DNA of 64,000 nt from assembly GCF_901538355.1 (NCBI RefSeq), contig NZ_LR593887.1:2580920-2644919 (forward strand), given 5' to 3'. The notes beneath the pieces are model-generated. The model did no database searches. It was not told where the DNA came from and saw only the letters and a list, made by a program, of their open reading frames with translations. This DNA comes from Tuwongella immobilis. Its GTDB lineage: Bacteria; Planctomycetota; Planctomycetia; Gemmatales; Gemmataceae. Below, piece by piece: positions 1 to 7,895 of the stretch (positions are counted from its first letter, which is position 1; every line of letters begins with the position of its first letter). A program made the position numbers and the translations under genes.

Positions 1-1
1 T

Positions 2-388
2 CGCGCCATGGCGATTCTGAAGGAAGTCGAACAAGAATTTAAGGTCGATTCCAAGCGGATTTATCTGACTGGATTATCGATGGGCGGCTTTGGCACCTGG
101 AATTTAGCCGCCGCGTATCCCAAACGATTTGCCGCGATTGTCCCCGTGTGTGGCGGGGGCGATCCGAAATCTGCGGAAAAAATCAAAGAGATTCCCTGCT
201 GGTGTTTTCACGGAGATGAAGATAAAGCCGTGAATGTCAAACTCTCACGCGAGATGATTCAAGCGTTGAAAGCGGCAGGAGCGAACCCGAAATATACCGA
301 ATATCCCGGCGTTGGACACAATAGCTGGGATGCGGCATATGGAACCGCCGAATTGTATCCCTGGTTGCTGAGCCATCAATCGCCGTGA
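2..388 (+). CDS. Alpha/beta hydrolase (esterase/PHB depolymerase-like), C-terminal part
   Basis: The 5' end is cut off by the window edge; the frame is open from base 2 and stops with TGA at 386-388. The nucleophile elbow GLSMGGFG is intact. It is followed by a likely acid residue in HGDEDKAVNV and a catalytic His in GVGHNSWD, the usual Ser-Asp-His order of alpha/beta hydrolases. The sequence most resembles the dienelactone hydrolase/PHB-depolymerase-like esterases that are abundant in planctomycetes and are usually exported, but the signal peptide region is not in the window. The substrate is unknown. The next gene starts 40 bases downstream on the same strand, so the two may be co-transcribed. 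Confidence 0.8.
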   Translation, partial: RAMAILKEVEQEFKVDSKRIYLTGLSMGGFGTWNLAAAYPKRFAAIVPVCGGGDPKSAEKIKEIPCWCFHGDEDKAVNVKLSREMIQALKAAGANPKYTEYPGVGHNSWDAAYGTAELYPWLLSHQSP

Positions 389-427
389 TTGGTTCATCAT
401 CCGTTTGCTCTTCTGGAGATCCTCAGG

Positions 428-1954
428 ATGGCCGATCAAACTGATCGTCGAGAATTTATCAAGACCAGCGCAGTGCTGGGCGCAGCTGCGACGATGTCCG
501 CCGCCAGCTATGATCGCGTCTACGGGGCCAACGAAACGATTCGCGTTGGTTTCCTCGGCGTAGGTGGCCGCTGCCAGCAGCACATTGATGTGGTGCTGGA
601 AATGCGCGACCAAAAGAAGGGCGTTGCCCCGATCGCGGTTTGCGATGTGTGGGACGGCGACCCCGAACTGGGTAGCCGCAAAGGTCGTGGGTTGTATCCT
701 TCGGCCAAGCGTTGCGGCCTGGATATCAACGATAAGAAGCACGTCTCGAAGGATTACCGCGTCATTCTCGATCAGAAAGACGTGGACCTGGTGGCGATCG
801 CGACCCCGGACCACTGGCACGCCAAAATGGCGATCGACGCCATGGAAGCCGGCAAGGACGTGTATTGCGAAAAGCCGATGACCCGCACCATTGGCGAAGC
901 CCAATTGGTGGTCGATGCCGCGGTCAAGAACAACCGCGTCATGACGGTCGGCGTGCAATCCATGGCCGATCCCACGTGGCTGGAAGCGTACAACTACATC
1001 CGGTCGGGCAAGCTCGGCCATGTGATGCAAGGCCAAACCAGTTACTTCCGCAACTATATCGGCGGCCAATGGCGCTACTACCCGCTCAAGCGGGACATGA
1101 ATCCCAAGACCATCGATTGGGATATGTTCTTGGGCCATAAGTTCGAGCTGGGCGGCGAAAAGCTCGGACCCACCCCCGAAGAAATGCCGTTTGACCGTGC
1201 CGTGTGGGCGCAATGGCGTTGCTATTGGCCGTTCGGCGGTGGCATGTTCACCGACCTGTTCGTGCACCAAACCACCCACCTGATCTCGGCGATGGGCGTT
1301 CGTTATCCCGCTCGGGTCACCGGGGGCGGCGGGATCTACCTGGAATACGATGGCCGCGATGTGCCGGACGTGGCAACCGTGGTGGCCGATTACAACGAAG
1401 GCTGCCAAGTCATCATCTCCGCCACCATGTGCAACGACACCCAATTGGGCGAAGTGATTCGCGGTCGATTGGGCACCATCAAGTTCATGGGTGGTGGCGA
1501 TTATGTGAAGGGTTTCGAGGTCTTCGGCCAAGAAATCAGCGGTGGCCCGGCCAAGCCGAAGACTGGCTTCGGCAGCCCGATCTTCACCTACAACAATCCC
1601 AAGGCTGGCAACGCGACCTACGCGCTGTGGGCCGATTTCCTGGAACACGTCCGCACCCGCGATCGTCAAACGCTCAGCACGCCGGAACTGGGGGCTGCCG
1701 CCTTCACGACCGTCGCCATGGGTTCGCAAAGCTATCGCACGGGCAAAGTGCTGTTCTGGGACAGCTCGAAGCGCAAGGCCGTCGAAGCCGATGCGAGCTG
1801 GGCTGCCAAGCTCGAAGCCCGCTCGAAGAAGCGCGACAAGCCCAGCCAAATCATCGGCTGGCAAGGTGGCGATAGCGGCAGCGTGGTGATCCCACCCGAC
1901 TATCAAAAGCTCGAAGGCCCGTGGGTCGACGGTAAAGATCCCGCTGGTGCGTGA
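428..1954 (+). CDS. Tat-exported Gfo/Idh/MocA family oxidoreductase
   Basis: This encodes 508 residues. The ATG at 428 is preferred because GGAG lies about 10 bases upstream and the protein then begins with a twin-arginine signal (DRREFIKTSAVLGAA). An N-terminal Rossmann fold follows (VGFLGVGGRCQQH), then the family motifs TPDHWHAKM and YCEKPMTRT with the EKP lysine at residue 149, and the C-terminal catalytic region GGGMFTDLFVHQTTHL. Family members are NAD(P)-dependent sugar or cyclitol dehydrogenases; the many secreted planctomycete members have no assigned substrate. Codon choice is strongly biased (AAG, CTG, ACC), more than in the paralogue just downstream, which suggests high expression. 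Confidence 0.9.
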   Translation: MADQTDRREFIKTSAVLGAAATMSAASYDRVYGANETIRVGFLGVGGRCQQHIDVVLEMRDQKKGVAPIAVCDVWDGDPELGSRKGRGLYPSAKRCGLDINDKKHVSKDYRVILDQKDVDLVAIATPDHWHAKMAIDAMEAGKDVYCEKPMTRTIGEAQLVVDAAVKNNRVMTVGVQSMADPTWLEAYNYIRSGKLGHVMQGQTSYFRNYIGGQWRYYPLKRDMNPKTIDWDMFLGHKFELGGEKLGPTPEEMPFDRAVWAQWRCYWPFGGGMFTDLFVHQTTHLISAMGVRYPARVTGGGGIYLEYDGRDVPDVATVVADYNEGCQVIISATMCNDTQLGEVIRGRLGTIKFMGGGDYVKGFEVFGQEISGGPAKPKTGFGSPIFTYNNPKAGNATYALWADFLEHVRTRDRQTLSTPELGAAAFTTVAMGSQSYRTGKVLFWDSSKRKAVEADASWAAKLEARSKKRDKPSQIIGWQGGDSGSVVIPPDYQKLEGPWVDGKDPAGA

Positions 1955-1986
1955 TCGACAGATTGTGAATCGTGAGATACACTCAG

Positions 1987-2015
1987 GGAGTGGGGATCGT
2001 TCTGATGCCCACTCC
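1987..2015 (+). terminator. Stem-loop between the two Gfo/Idh/MocA genes
   Basis: GGAGTGGG at 1987-1994 pairs with CCCACTCC at 2008-2015 around a 13-base loop. Only TT follows, so it may be a weak or partial terminator, or an mRNA-stabilising hairpin between the paralogues. Confidence 0.4.
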
Positions 2016-2038
2016 TTGACTCATTCGTGAGGCATCGC

Positions 2039-3418
2039 ATGGCCACAGCTCCCAATTCGGACGGCTTAAATCGACGCCGGTTTATTCAACAATCTGCCTC
2101 AGCTGGTGTCACATTATCCGTTACCGCGTCGGGGTATCGCACGGTTCTGGGAGCAAATGAACGACTGGGAGTGGCGATTCTGGGAGCCGGAGCGCGTGCG
2201 CAAGCCCATATTGACACAATCCTTGCGCTCAAACGCGATGGAATACCCATCGATGTTGTCGGGGTTTGTGATGTCTGGGATGGTTGGGAAGGGGAATACT
2301 GGAATGAGTTTCCCGTGGGGCATCGCACGAAGCGGCGATATGCCCAAGGGCTGAATCCCACCGCCGTGAAATGTGGCCTGAATCCGACCGATCGCCAACG
2401 CGTCACCAAAGATTATCGGCGATTATTGGATCGTTCCGATGTGCATGCGGTCTGTATCGCGACGCCGGATCATTGGCATGCGAAAATGATTGTGGATGCA
2501 GCGCGGGCCGGCAAACACATCTTCTGCGAATCTCCGTTGACACGAACCGCACGTGAGGCCGCTCAGGTCAAAGACGTGTTACAGCAAACGCAACGTGTTC
2601 TCACGGTTGGAGTTCCGTCGCTAACCGATTCCGGAATCATGCTCGCTCGGGAATGCCTTCGTCGGGGGCGAATCGGGCCGGCGGTCCACGCACAAGCGGG
2701 AGTGCATCGCAACGATATTCGGGGAATGTGGCGATTCTATCGCGTGTTGCCGACCATGACCCCGCAGACCATCGACTGGCCGAAGTTCCTCGGCGTTGAT
2801 CCGCATTGCGGCATCGATTCTCCCGAATTGGCACCCGATTTTCCATTTAACGCCACATTATTCGCGCAATGGCGAACCTCACGTCACTTTGGCAATGGAC
2901 CGCTATCCGATTTATTGATTCATCCGCTCAGCCGATTGTTAAGTGTGTTACCCTATCGATCGCTTCGCCGCGTGACCGCCGCCGGTGGGTTATTCTTAGA
3001 GACAGACGGCCGTGATGTGCCGGATGTGGCCACCCTGTTGGCAGATTTCTCCGAGGGGGGACAGGTTGCGTTGACCGCGACGACCGTTAATTCGTATCCG
3101 CAAGAAGAAGTCATTCGTGGGCGGTTTGGCACCATGCGATTCGAGCGTGGCAGTGTCTCGATCATTAACGAAGATCCATCACGAAGTTCGCTGCTGCCCA
3201 ACCGGCTGGAAGGATTGATTCCCGCCACGGAAACGCTGCGATACGATCCGGAACGACTGGAAAATCGTGCCCTTTGGCTCGACTGGCTCAAAGCAGTCCA
3301 CGACGGGCGAACCTCCACGATCAGCCCTGCGGAAATCGGCTGTCTTTCATCGACGATTGTACATATGGGGATGGTGACGATGTTAGGCACACTCGGTGAG
3401 AGCCCCGATTCTCGTTGA
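2039..3418 (+). CDS. Gfo/Idh/MocA paralogue with altered EKP motif
   Basis: This encodes 459 residues from the ATG at 2039, which has GAGG six bases upstream; an in-frame GTG at 2027 is less likely. A twin-arginine-like start (NRRRFIQQSASAG) precedes a Rossmann fold (VAILGAGARAQAH). It keeps TPDHWHAKM, but the EKP motif reads ESP: Ser165 replaces the conserved lysine. The second His of the catalytic region present in the upstream paralogue (QTTHL) is replaced (PLSRL), while the Asp and first His remain (SDLLIH). It is a paralogue of the preceding gene with more AT-rich codons. By family knowledge, loss of the EKP lysine would be expected to impair normal dehydrogenase chemistry; this is inference. 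Confidence 0.85.
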   Translation: MATAPNSDGLNRRRFIQQSASAGVTLSVTASGYRTVLGANERLGVAILGAGARAQAHIDTILALKRDGIPIDVVGVCDVWDGWEGEYWNEFPVGHRTKRRYAQGLNPTAVKCGLNPTDRQRVTKDYRRLLDRSDVHAVCIATPDHWHAKMIVDAARAGKHIFCESPLTRTAREAAQVKDVLQQTQRVLTVGVPSLTDSGIMLARECLRRGRIGPAVHAQAGVHRNDIRGMWRFYRVLPTMTPQTIDWPKFLGVDPHCGIDSPELAPDFPFNATLFAQWRTSRHFGNGPLSDLLIHPLSRLLSVLPYRSLRRVTAAGGLFLETDGRDVPDVATLLADFSEGGQVALTATTVNSYPQEEVIRGRFGTMRFERGSVSIINEDPSRSSLLPNRLEGLIPATETLRYDPERLENRALWLDWLKAVHDGRTSTISPAEIGCLSSTIVHMGMVTMLGTLGESPDSR

Positions 3419-3524
3419 AATCGCAGACTCGCGATCATGACAATTCACAATAACGGCGTGTGAACATCTCGACAGTTCTGGAGAAAAATTGAGAGAAATG
3501 AAGTCATCAATCATCAATTCGCAC

Positions 3525-3552
3525 TTGCGACGGGTTAAAGGGATTCTACAAT
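3525..3552 (+). promoter_or_regulatory. Sigma-70-like promoter for the AT-hook gene
   Basis: A -35-like TTGCGA (3525-3530) and a -10-like TACAAT (3547-3552) are separated by 16 bases. They lie about 37 bases before the ATG at 3589, in a relatively AT-rich gap. Confidence 0.5.
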
Positions 3553-3588
3553 AGGTTGAAGGTCCGTTGTCAACCTGAGGAATTATCT

Positions 3589-4062
3589 ATGCCACGTTCG
3601 CGTGATGGCGTCAGTGTGAGTCGGATTTTCCGCGATTACTTCCGCGAAAATCCTGAGTTTCTCACACAAGCCAGCAATGTTGAAATTTATGATCGGTTCA
3701 AACAGGAACACCCAGAAATTGAGCTGACCAAAGCTGTTCAAGGTGTCTGTGCGAATATCAAAAGCATCGAGCGGAAAAAGCTCAAAGATAACGGCGGTGT
3801 CCTGCCCGATGCGCCGCCTCGCCCCCGTGGCCGACCGGCGAAAACCACCGCGGCTCCCACCACTTCGACTGCCGTAACTCCTGCTGCACCCAAGGTTTCT
3901 GTCGCCGCCTCCGCATCTCCCAAAGATGCGTTGACCGCGCTGGAAGAACAAATTGACGATGTGCTGAACATTGCCCGAAATCTGGATAAGACGGGGTTAG
4001 AAGATGTGATTCGGCATCTGCGACGTGCTCGCAATCTCGTCTCTCTCAAACTCGATTCGTGA
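3589..4062 (+). CDS. Small AT-hook-containing protein of unknown function
   Basis: This encodes 157 residues. The ATG at 3589 is chosen because CTGAGG ends eight bases upstream. Residues 1-68 are charged and predicted helical (SRIFRDYFRENPEF, VEIYDRFKQEHPE) and could form a small helix-turn-helix-like domain. Residues 78-85 read RPRGRPAK, matching the AT-hook core PRGRP (79-83) that binds the minor groove of AT-rich DNA. A Pro/Ala/Thr-rich linker (86-110) leads to a C-terminal amphipathic helix region (112-155) suited to oligomerisation. No signal peptide is seen, so it should act in the cytoplasm. A nucleoid-associated or regulatory DNA-binding role is inferred from the AT-hook alone. Confidence 0.7.
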   Translation: MPRSRDGVSVSRIFRDYFRENPEFLTQASNVEIYDRFKQEHPEIELTKAVQGVCANIKSIERKKLKDNGGVLPDAPPRPRGRPAKTTAAPTTSTAVTPAAPKVSVAASASPKDALTALEEQIDDVLNIARNLDKTGLEDVIRHLRRARNLVSLKLDS

Positions 4063-4086
4063 TGTTGGTTCCGAATCGAGTTTGAG
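4045..4086. terminator. 15-bp inverted repeat between convergent genes
   Basis: CTCAAACTCGATTCG at 4045-4059 is perfectly complementary to 4072-4086, with a 12-base loop. The left arm is the last five sense codons of the upstream gene, and the stop codon sits at the loop edge. There is no long T-run. The position between convergent genes suggests a bidirectional terminator. Confidence 0.6.
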
Positions 4087-4102
4087 CCGTTCCAATGAAT
4101 CG

Positions 4103-5365
4103 TCAGGGACGACGGACCCCTTCGATTCGCATCAATGTAAATGGTGCGATGGTGATGATGTTCACAACGCCATCGCTCCCCTCACAAATCCCCAACGGTT
4201 GCCACGGCGTCAGGATCCCATCCGGTTCCTTGCGCATGGTGTGATGCCATGGCTTTGCACTTCCATCTGCATTCACAAATGTCGTGAAATCTGGATTTTT
4301 CACTCCCACAGGTCCGTGATGGATCGGTGCGGAATCTCCTGGTCGATAGCTCACCAAATGCAATTGCGGCCCGCGCGGAAGTCCCTGTTCCGTGACGGCC
4401 ATCCACACCGTTCCCGTTGGACCCACGCACATGCACCGGCAATCGATTCGTTTCGCCTGGCTGAGAATCGGACCGACTCGAGTGCCATTCAGCACCTTCC
4501 CGGACTGCGTCAGGTCGAATTTTACCAGTTCGTTGGTTACCATCTCTACGCTGTAAAGTGTTTTCCGATCTCGAGTTGTGTCCCAATTGAGAATGGCGTG
4601 GTCTTTAGTCCATGAATCCGGGAGCGGCTTGCCATCGAGCGTGACGGTGAGACGTTCGAGCTGATCGGTATTCGGGTCATATCGGGCGATCGTGCCGCCA
4701 CGTATGGGGTGATAGGCACGCCCTTGATGATCCAACACAATAAAGGCATACGCTTGTTCCATGTCGCCGAAATCACGAACCTGCTTGGTTTTGAGATTGA
4801 GCATCATGAAATGGGTGTGGTCAATTGGGCGATCATCGGAGCAGGTGGAAAGATAGACCACCCCCCGAGATTCATCGGGCATGACACTAATCACACCATG
4901 TTTTGGCTTGGGAATGCCATAATGGAGATTTTTCCCCGTTGCGGGATCATGGGTGAGAACATAGCCACCCAGATAGGCATCTTTACTTTCACCTTTTTCG
5001 GGATACCCCTGTTTGCTACCGACATAAATCACGCCGCTTTCGCCGACGTTGTTGCGTGTGTGAATTTTGGCCTGGGCCGCAAACCCCGTTGCGGTTGAGC
5101 CAATTGTCTGCATCACATCCATCACAACCCGAGTGCGATTGGATTTCGGATCATATTCCAACAAGAATCCGTTGACGCCGTATTTTGCGGAGCCAATGTA
5201 GAGTTTCTGATTCTTGCCCTCAATGATCGAAAAGTAGCCGCTTTCCTGATTGGTGGTCTCGCTGGGCAACTTCACGGCGGTGCCCAGAAGCCACTTCGGG
5301 GGATCGGCCAGAAGCGGTGCGGAAATCATGACGTAGCAAAGGGTTACGGCAAGCCATTTGTTCAT
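4103..5365 (-). CDS. Exported beta-propeller-like protein
   Basis: This encodes 420 residues with an N-terminal signal peptide (KWLAVTLCYVMISAPLLA, cleavage near residue 21). The mature part shows repeated propeller-like blades such as KLYIGSAKYGVNGFLLEYD, GVIYVGSKQGY and GVVYLSTCSDD, each carrying Gly/Asp turns. This fits a six- or seven-bladed propeller of the SMP-30/quinoprotein-like class, but no enzyme motif is clear. Its ATG overlaps the stop of the preceding gene by four bases (ATGA), so it is translationally coupled as the last gene of a three-gene minus-strand operon. The substrate or ligand is unknown. Confidence 0.7.
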   Translation of the reverse strand: MNKWLAVTLCYVMISAPLLADPPKWLLGTAVKLPSETTNQESGYFSIIEGKNQKLYIGSAKYGVNGFLLEYDPKSNRTRVVMDVMQTIGSTATGFAAQAKIHTRNNVGESGVIYVGSKQGYPEKGESKDAYLGGYVLTHDPATGKNLHYGIPKPKHGVISVMPDESRGVVYLSTCSDDRPIDHTHFMMLNLKTKQVRDFGDMEQAYAFIVLDHQGRAYHPIRGGTIARYDPNTDQLERLTVTLDGKPLPDSWTKDHAILNWDTTRDRKTLYSVEMVTNELVKFDLTQSGKVLNGTRVGPILSQAKRIDCRCMCVGPTGTVWMAVTEQGLPRGPQLHLVSYRPGDSAPIHHGPVGVKNPDFTTFVNADGSAKPWHHTMRKEPDGILTPWQPLGICEGSDGVVNIITIAPFTLMRIEGVRRP

Positions 5366-6564
5366 GGGATGAGCTTCTTTCGTTGAACGGCGGGCGGAAT
5401 TGGGTCGGTCGCAAATGGGTAGTTCGTCGGCTGATAGCGAATGGCGAGTTCGGGTGTTTCGATGCGGCGATTTTGTTGGTGTCGGCTGCGCATCAAGCCG
5501 TCGAGAATCCCGGATGTTAACAGCGTGCGTTCAAACGGATAGCCGGGTTGTCCGGTATGAATCAATTTTTCAATCGCCTGGAGAAGATAGCTAAAGTGGG
5601 CGAATGGATCATAATTTTGGAGCCAAAATTGACAGGCGAGCGGTTCCGGCTGATTGGCGAGTTGGCCGGCGAATAAGAACGCGCCACCATCGCCTTCATA
5701 GACCCACCCATTGGGCATCATGACGATTCCACGAAAACCGTCACGATATTCGATGACAAATAGCCCGGCATCCGTGGTTTTCGCGGTAATCTCCCGAATA
5801 TCGCCCGGGGCATGGCCAGTGACAAGTTTGCGTGTTCGCTCGAATAAAGCCCGTGTTGGGGCATCTTGATCGATCGGCTTCCACATGTCGGGGCCGCTGA
5901 GATACTGCACGGCCTGCACGCCGACTTCACCGCCGGATCGGCGTTCGACCATCGATTGAAACATTTCCAATGCGTGGAATCCGTATCCTTCCAAGGGACC
6001 GTAACCCATGCCGAATGCGTGCGTGAGTTTCGCGCCTTTCTCCAGATTGACAACGGGTTTACGCCAGGTGAGCGGGACCGAGGAGCCGGCCAAAAATGGC
6101 ACATGCAAGGCGCGGACCCGCTCGGCCATCCACTTGGCATCGGTCCAAGTCGGGCCGAGGTGTTTATCGTGAAACACGGGTACGGAGCGCTTGGCCTGCT
6201 CGAACACATCACAGACTTCAGCCAGCAGTCGGCGTCGGGGGTAGAGAATTTGGCCAACGTCGTTGGTGGGGTAGATGCCGTGTTCGCCGATAATCAGCAC
6301 GCCATCGACGGCGAGTTTTCCGGTGCCCAAAGTGAGGGCGTCGGCAATCGTGGGGCTCACCCGATAGCCAAATCGCTTGGCCATCGGGCGACTGAGATCA
6401 TTTGCCGGGATCTGATCCACGAACATGCTTGCCACTTCTAACGCCGGTTTCTCGCCACCATCATAGAGGAATCCCTCGAGAATTTTTCCCGCGAGAACAT
6501 CCACATGTGACCAATGGCGATACACGGTTGCAACAATGGCAACCCGTTTTGGCGTGGCAGGCAT
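5362..6564 (-). CDS. Conserved-looking protein of unknown function, 400 aa
   Basis: The start at 6564 (MPATPKRVAI) is chosen because AAAGGA (6571-6576) lies six bases upstream; ATG at 6570 and TTG at 6582 are in-frame alternatives. There is no signal peptide, so it is probably cytoplasmic. The N-terminus (RVAIVATVYRHWSHVDVLAGK) and the segment VDGVLIIGEHGIYPTNDVGQ look like alternating strands and helices of an alpha/beta fold. Histidines recur (HWSH, GEHG, FHDKHLG). I do not recognise the family. It sits between the TIM-barrel isomerase gene (12 bases upstream) and the exported propeller gene (four-base overlap), so a role in the same small-molecule pathway is plausible but unproven. Confidence 0.7.
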   Translation of the reverse strand: MPATPKRVAIVATVYRHWSHVDVLAGKILEGFLYDGGEKPALEVASMFVDQIPANDLSRPMAKRFGYRVSPTIADALTLGTGKLAVDGVLIIGEHGIYPTNDVGQILYPRRRLLAEVCDVFEQAKRSVPVFHDKHLGPTWTDAKWMAERVRALHVPFLAGSSVPLTWRKPVVNLEKGAKLTHAFGMGYGPLEGYGFHALEMFQSMVERRSGGEVGVQAVQYLSGPDMWKPIDQDAPTRALFERTRKLVTGHAPGDIREITAKTTDAGLFVIEYRDGFRGIVMMPNGWVYEGDGGAFLFAGQLANQPEPLACQFWLQNYDPFAHFSYLLQAIEKLIHTGQPGYPFERTLLTSGILDGLMRSRHQQNRRIETPELAIRYQPTNYPFATDPIPPAVQRKKLIP

Positions 6565-6575
6565 CCTCATTCCTT

Positions 6576-7454
6576 TCACCAATTATCGGCTTTTTGAACG
6601 GCGAGGGCGGCGGCAAGTTCGGTCGTTTTCGGGCGCAGTTCCAGACCAATATGGCCGTGATATCCCAGTTCTGCAACACCTTTTAATAATTCCGGGAAAT
6701 TGATCTTCCCCGTGCCGGGTTCATTGCGTCCGGGGTGATCGGCGATTTGCAGATATCCGACCTGATCGAATCCTTTCTTCAGATTGGGCAACAGATTTCC
6801 TTCGGTGATGAACATGTGATAGAGATCCCAGTTCAATTTCACCATTTTGGAATTCACCGCTCGGGTGATTTTGGTGGCAGGCTCGCTGCCATACAGACAG
6901 TGGCCTTTGTGATCCACGAGAATGTTCATGGGCTCCAAAATGAGCATGATTCCGTGCTTTTCGGCGATCGGCGCCGCTTTTTTCAAGCCGGTGATAATCG
7001 CCTCGTGCATTTTTTCTTGTGAGACGCCGGGAATGTCATCGCCACCGACGACGGTCATCATCGGGCAGTTCCATTTTTTGGCGATTTCGCAACTGGCGTC
7101 GATTTCTTCGACAAACCGGGTGTGATTGTTGGGATCGTTTAAGCCGGGCTTAAATCCCCAGGCGGTGAATTGAATGATATCGATTTTGAGTCGTTGGCAG
7201 GTCTCATGGATGGCGTTGACATCTTTTCCGCGCCAGGGCCACAGTTCAATGGCGGAGAAGCCCATTTTCGCGGCGGCTTCAATGCGTTGGATGAACGGTA
7301 GCTTGGTCCACCACATTTCGACATTCACGGCGAATTTGCTGTTTTTGGTCTGGCCGGGCAGGGGGGCGGAATCCTTCGCCAGCAGGGTGCTGCCCGAGAG
7401 AATCGCTGCGGGAATGGCCAAGGATTGTGCCAGGAATTCACGACGCTGCATCAT
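6576..7454 (-). CDS. Tat-exported TIM-barrel protein, hydroxypyruvate isomerase family
   Basis: This encodes 292 residues. A twin-arginine signal (MQRREFLAQSLAIPAAIL) is followed by a xylose-isomerase-like TIM barrel. Family landmarks are GFSAIELWPWRGKD, a metal-ligand Glu in LILEPMN, WDLYHMFITEGNL, the His of IADHPGRNEPGTG and the terminal strand HIGLELRP. The arrangement matches Hyi-type sugar isomerases/epimerases; the actual substrate is unknown. GGAG lies nine bases before the ATG at 7454. It is the first gene of a three-gene operon with the unknown 400-residue protein and the exported propeller. Confidence 0.85.
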   Translation of the reverse strand: MMQRREFLAQSLAIPAAILSGSTLLAKDSAPLPGQTKNSKFAVNVEMWWTKLPFIQRIEAAAKMGFSAIELWPWRGKDVNAIHETCQRLKIDIIQFTAWGFKPGLNDPNNHTRFVEEIDASCEIAKKWNCPMMTVVGGDDIPGVSQEKMHEAIITGLKKAAPIAEKHGIMLILEPMNILVDHKGHCLYGSEPATKITRAVNSKMVKLNWDLYHMFITEGNLLPNLKKGFDQVGYLQIADHPGRNEPGTGKINFPELLKGVAELGYHGHIGLELRPKTTELAAALAVQKADNW

Positions 7455-7615
7455 GAGAAATCACTCCAAACCGGGGGAAACCATCGGTACGTTCATGATG
7501 GTCCACGATTGGAGCGAGGGCAAGCAGGCGCGTTCGGGAATTGTGAAAATGCGTGCGGTGATGCCATCGACCGGCCCCGAGAAGCGGATGCTTCCCGAGG
7601 CGCGGCGATCGGCAC

Positions 7616-7882
7616 TTATTCGATCCATCCCAGGGCTTGGGCCAATTCGGTGAGTCCGCCGTTGAAGGCGTCTTCGACTGAATTGTAATGCTTGCCCTGA
7701 TCGAGTCGTTTGCCGCTATTGGCGAGACTCACCGCGCAGGTGAATTTCCCGCCCGCGGGGGTGACAAACAGGCGATATTGCGGTTGGCCGTCCAACATCA
7801 CGACTCGCGTGGTTGCCGTAACCCCTTGGCGAATATCACCTTTGCGGAGCTTCAACCATTCCGGAATCTGGTAACTCGACAT
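7616..7882 (-). CDS. Small protein of unknown function, 88 aa
   Basis: The ATG at 7882 (MSSYQIPEWLKL) is preferred over upstream starts: AGAGGA precedes it, and the longer version would overlap the transporter gene with an unlikely basic N-terminus. The protein has several beta-strand-like segments (TATTRVVMLDGQ, YRLFVTPAGGKFTCAVSLAN) and a C-terminal helix ending LAQALGWIE. There is no signal peptide or known motif. It starts 13 bases after the MFS transporter gene ends and is probably co-transcribed with it. Confidence 0.65.
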   Translation of the reverse strand: MSSYQIPEWLKLRKGDIRQGVTATTRVVMLDGQPQYRLFVTPAGGKFTCAVSLANSGKRLDQGKHYNSVEDAFNGGLTELAQALGWIE

Positions 7883-7895
7883 TCCCGATTTCCTC

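Noticed and set aside
245-1906. Long open frame (553 codons) on the minus strand opposite the first Gfo/Idh/MocA gene
   Set aside because: Its translation has no recognisable domain and is rich in His/Ala/Arg, as expected for the antisense of a high-GC3 gene. The plus-strand gene has clear family motifs.
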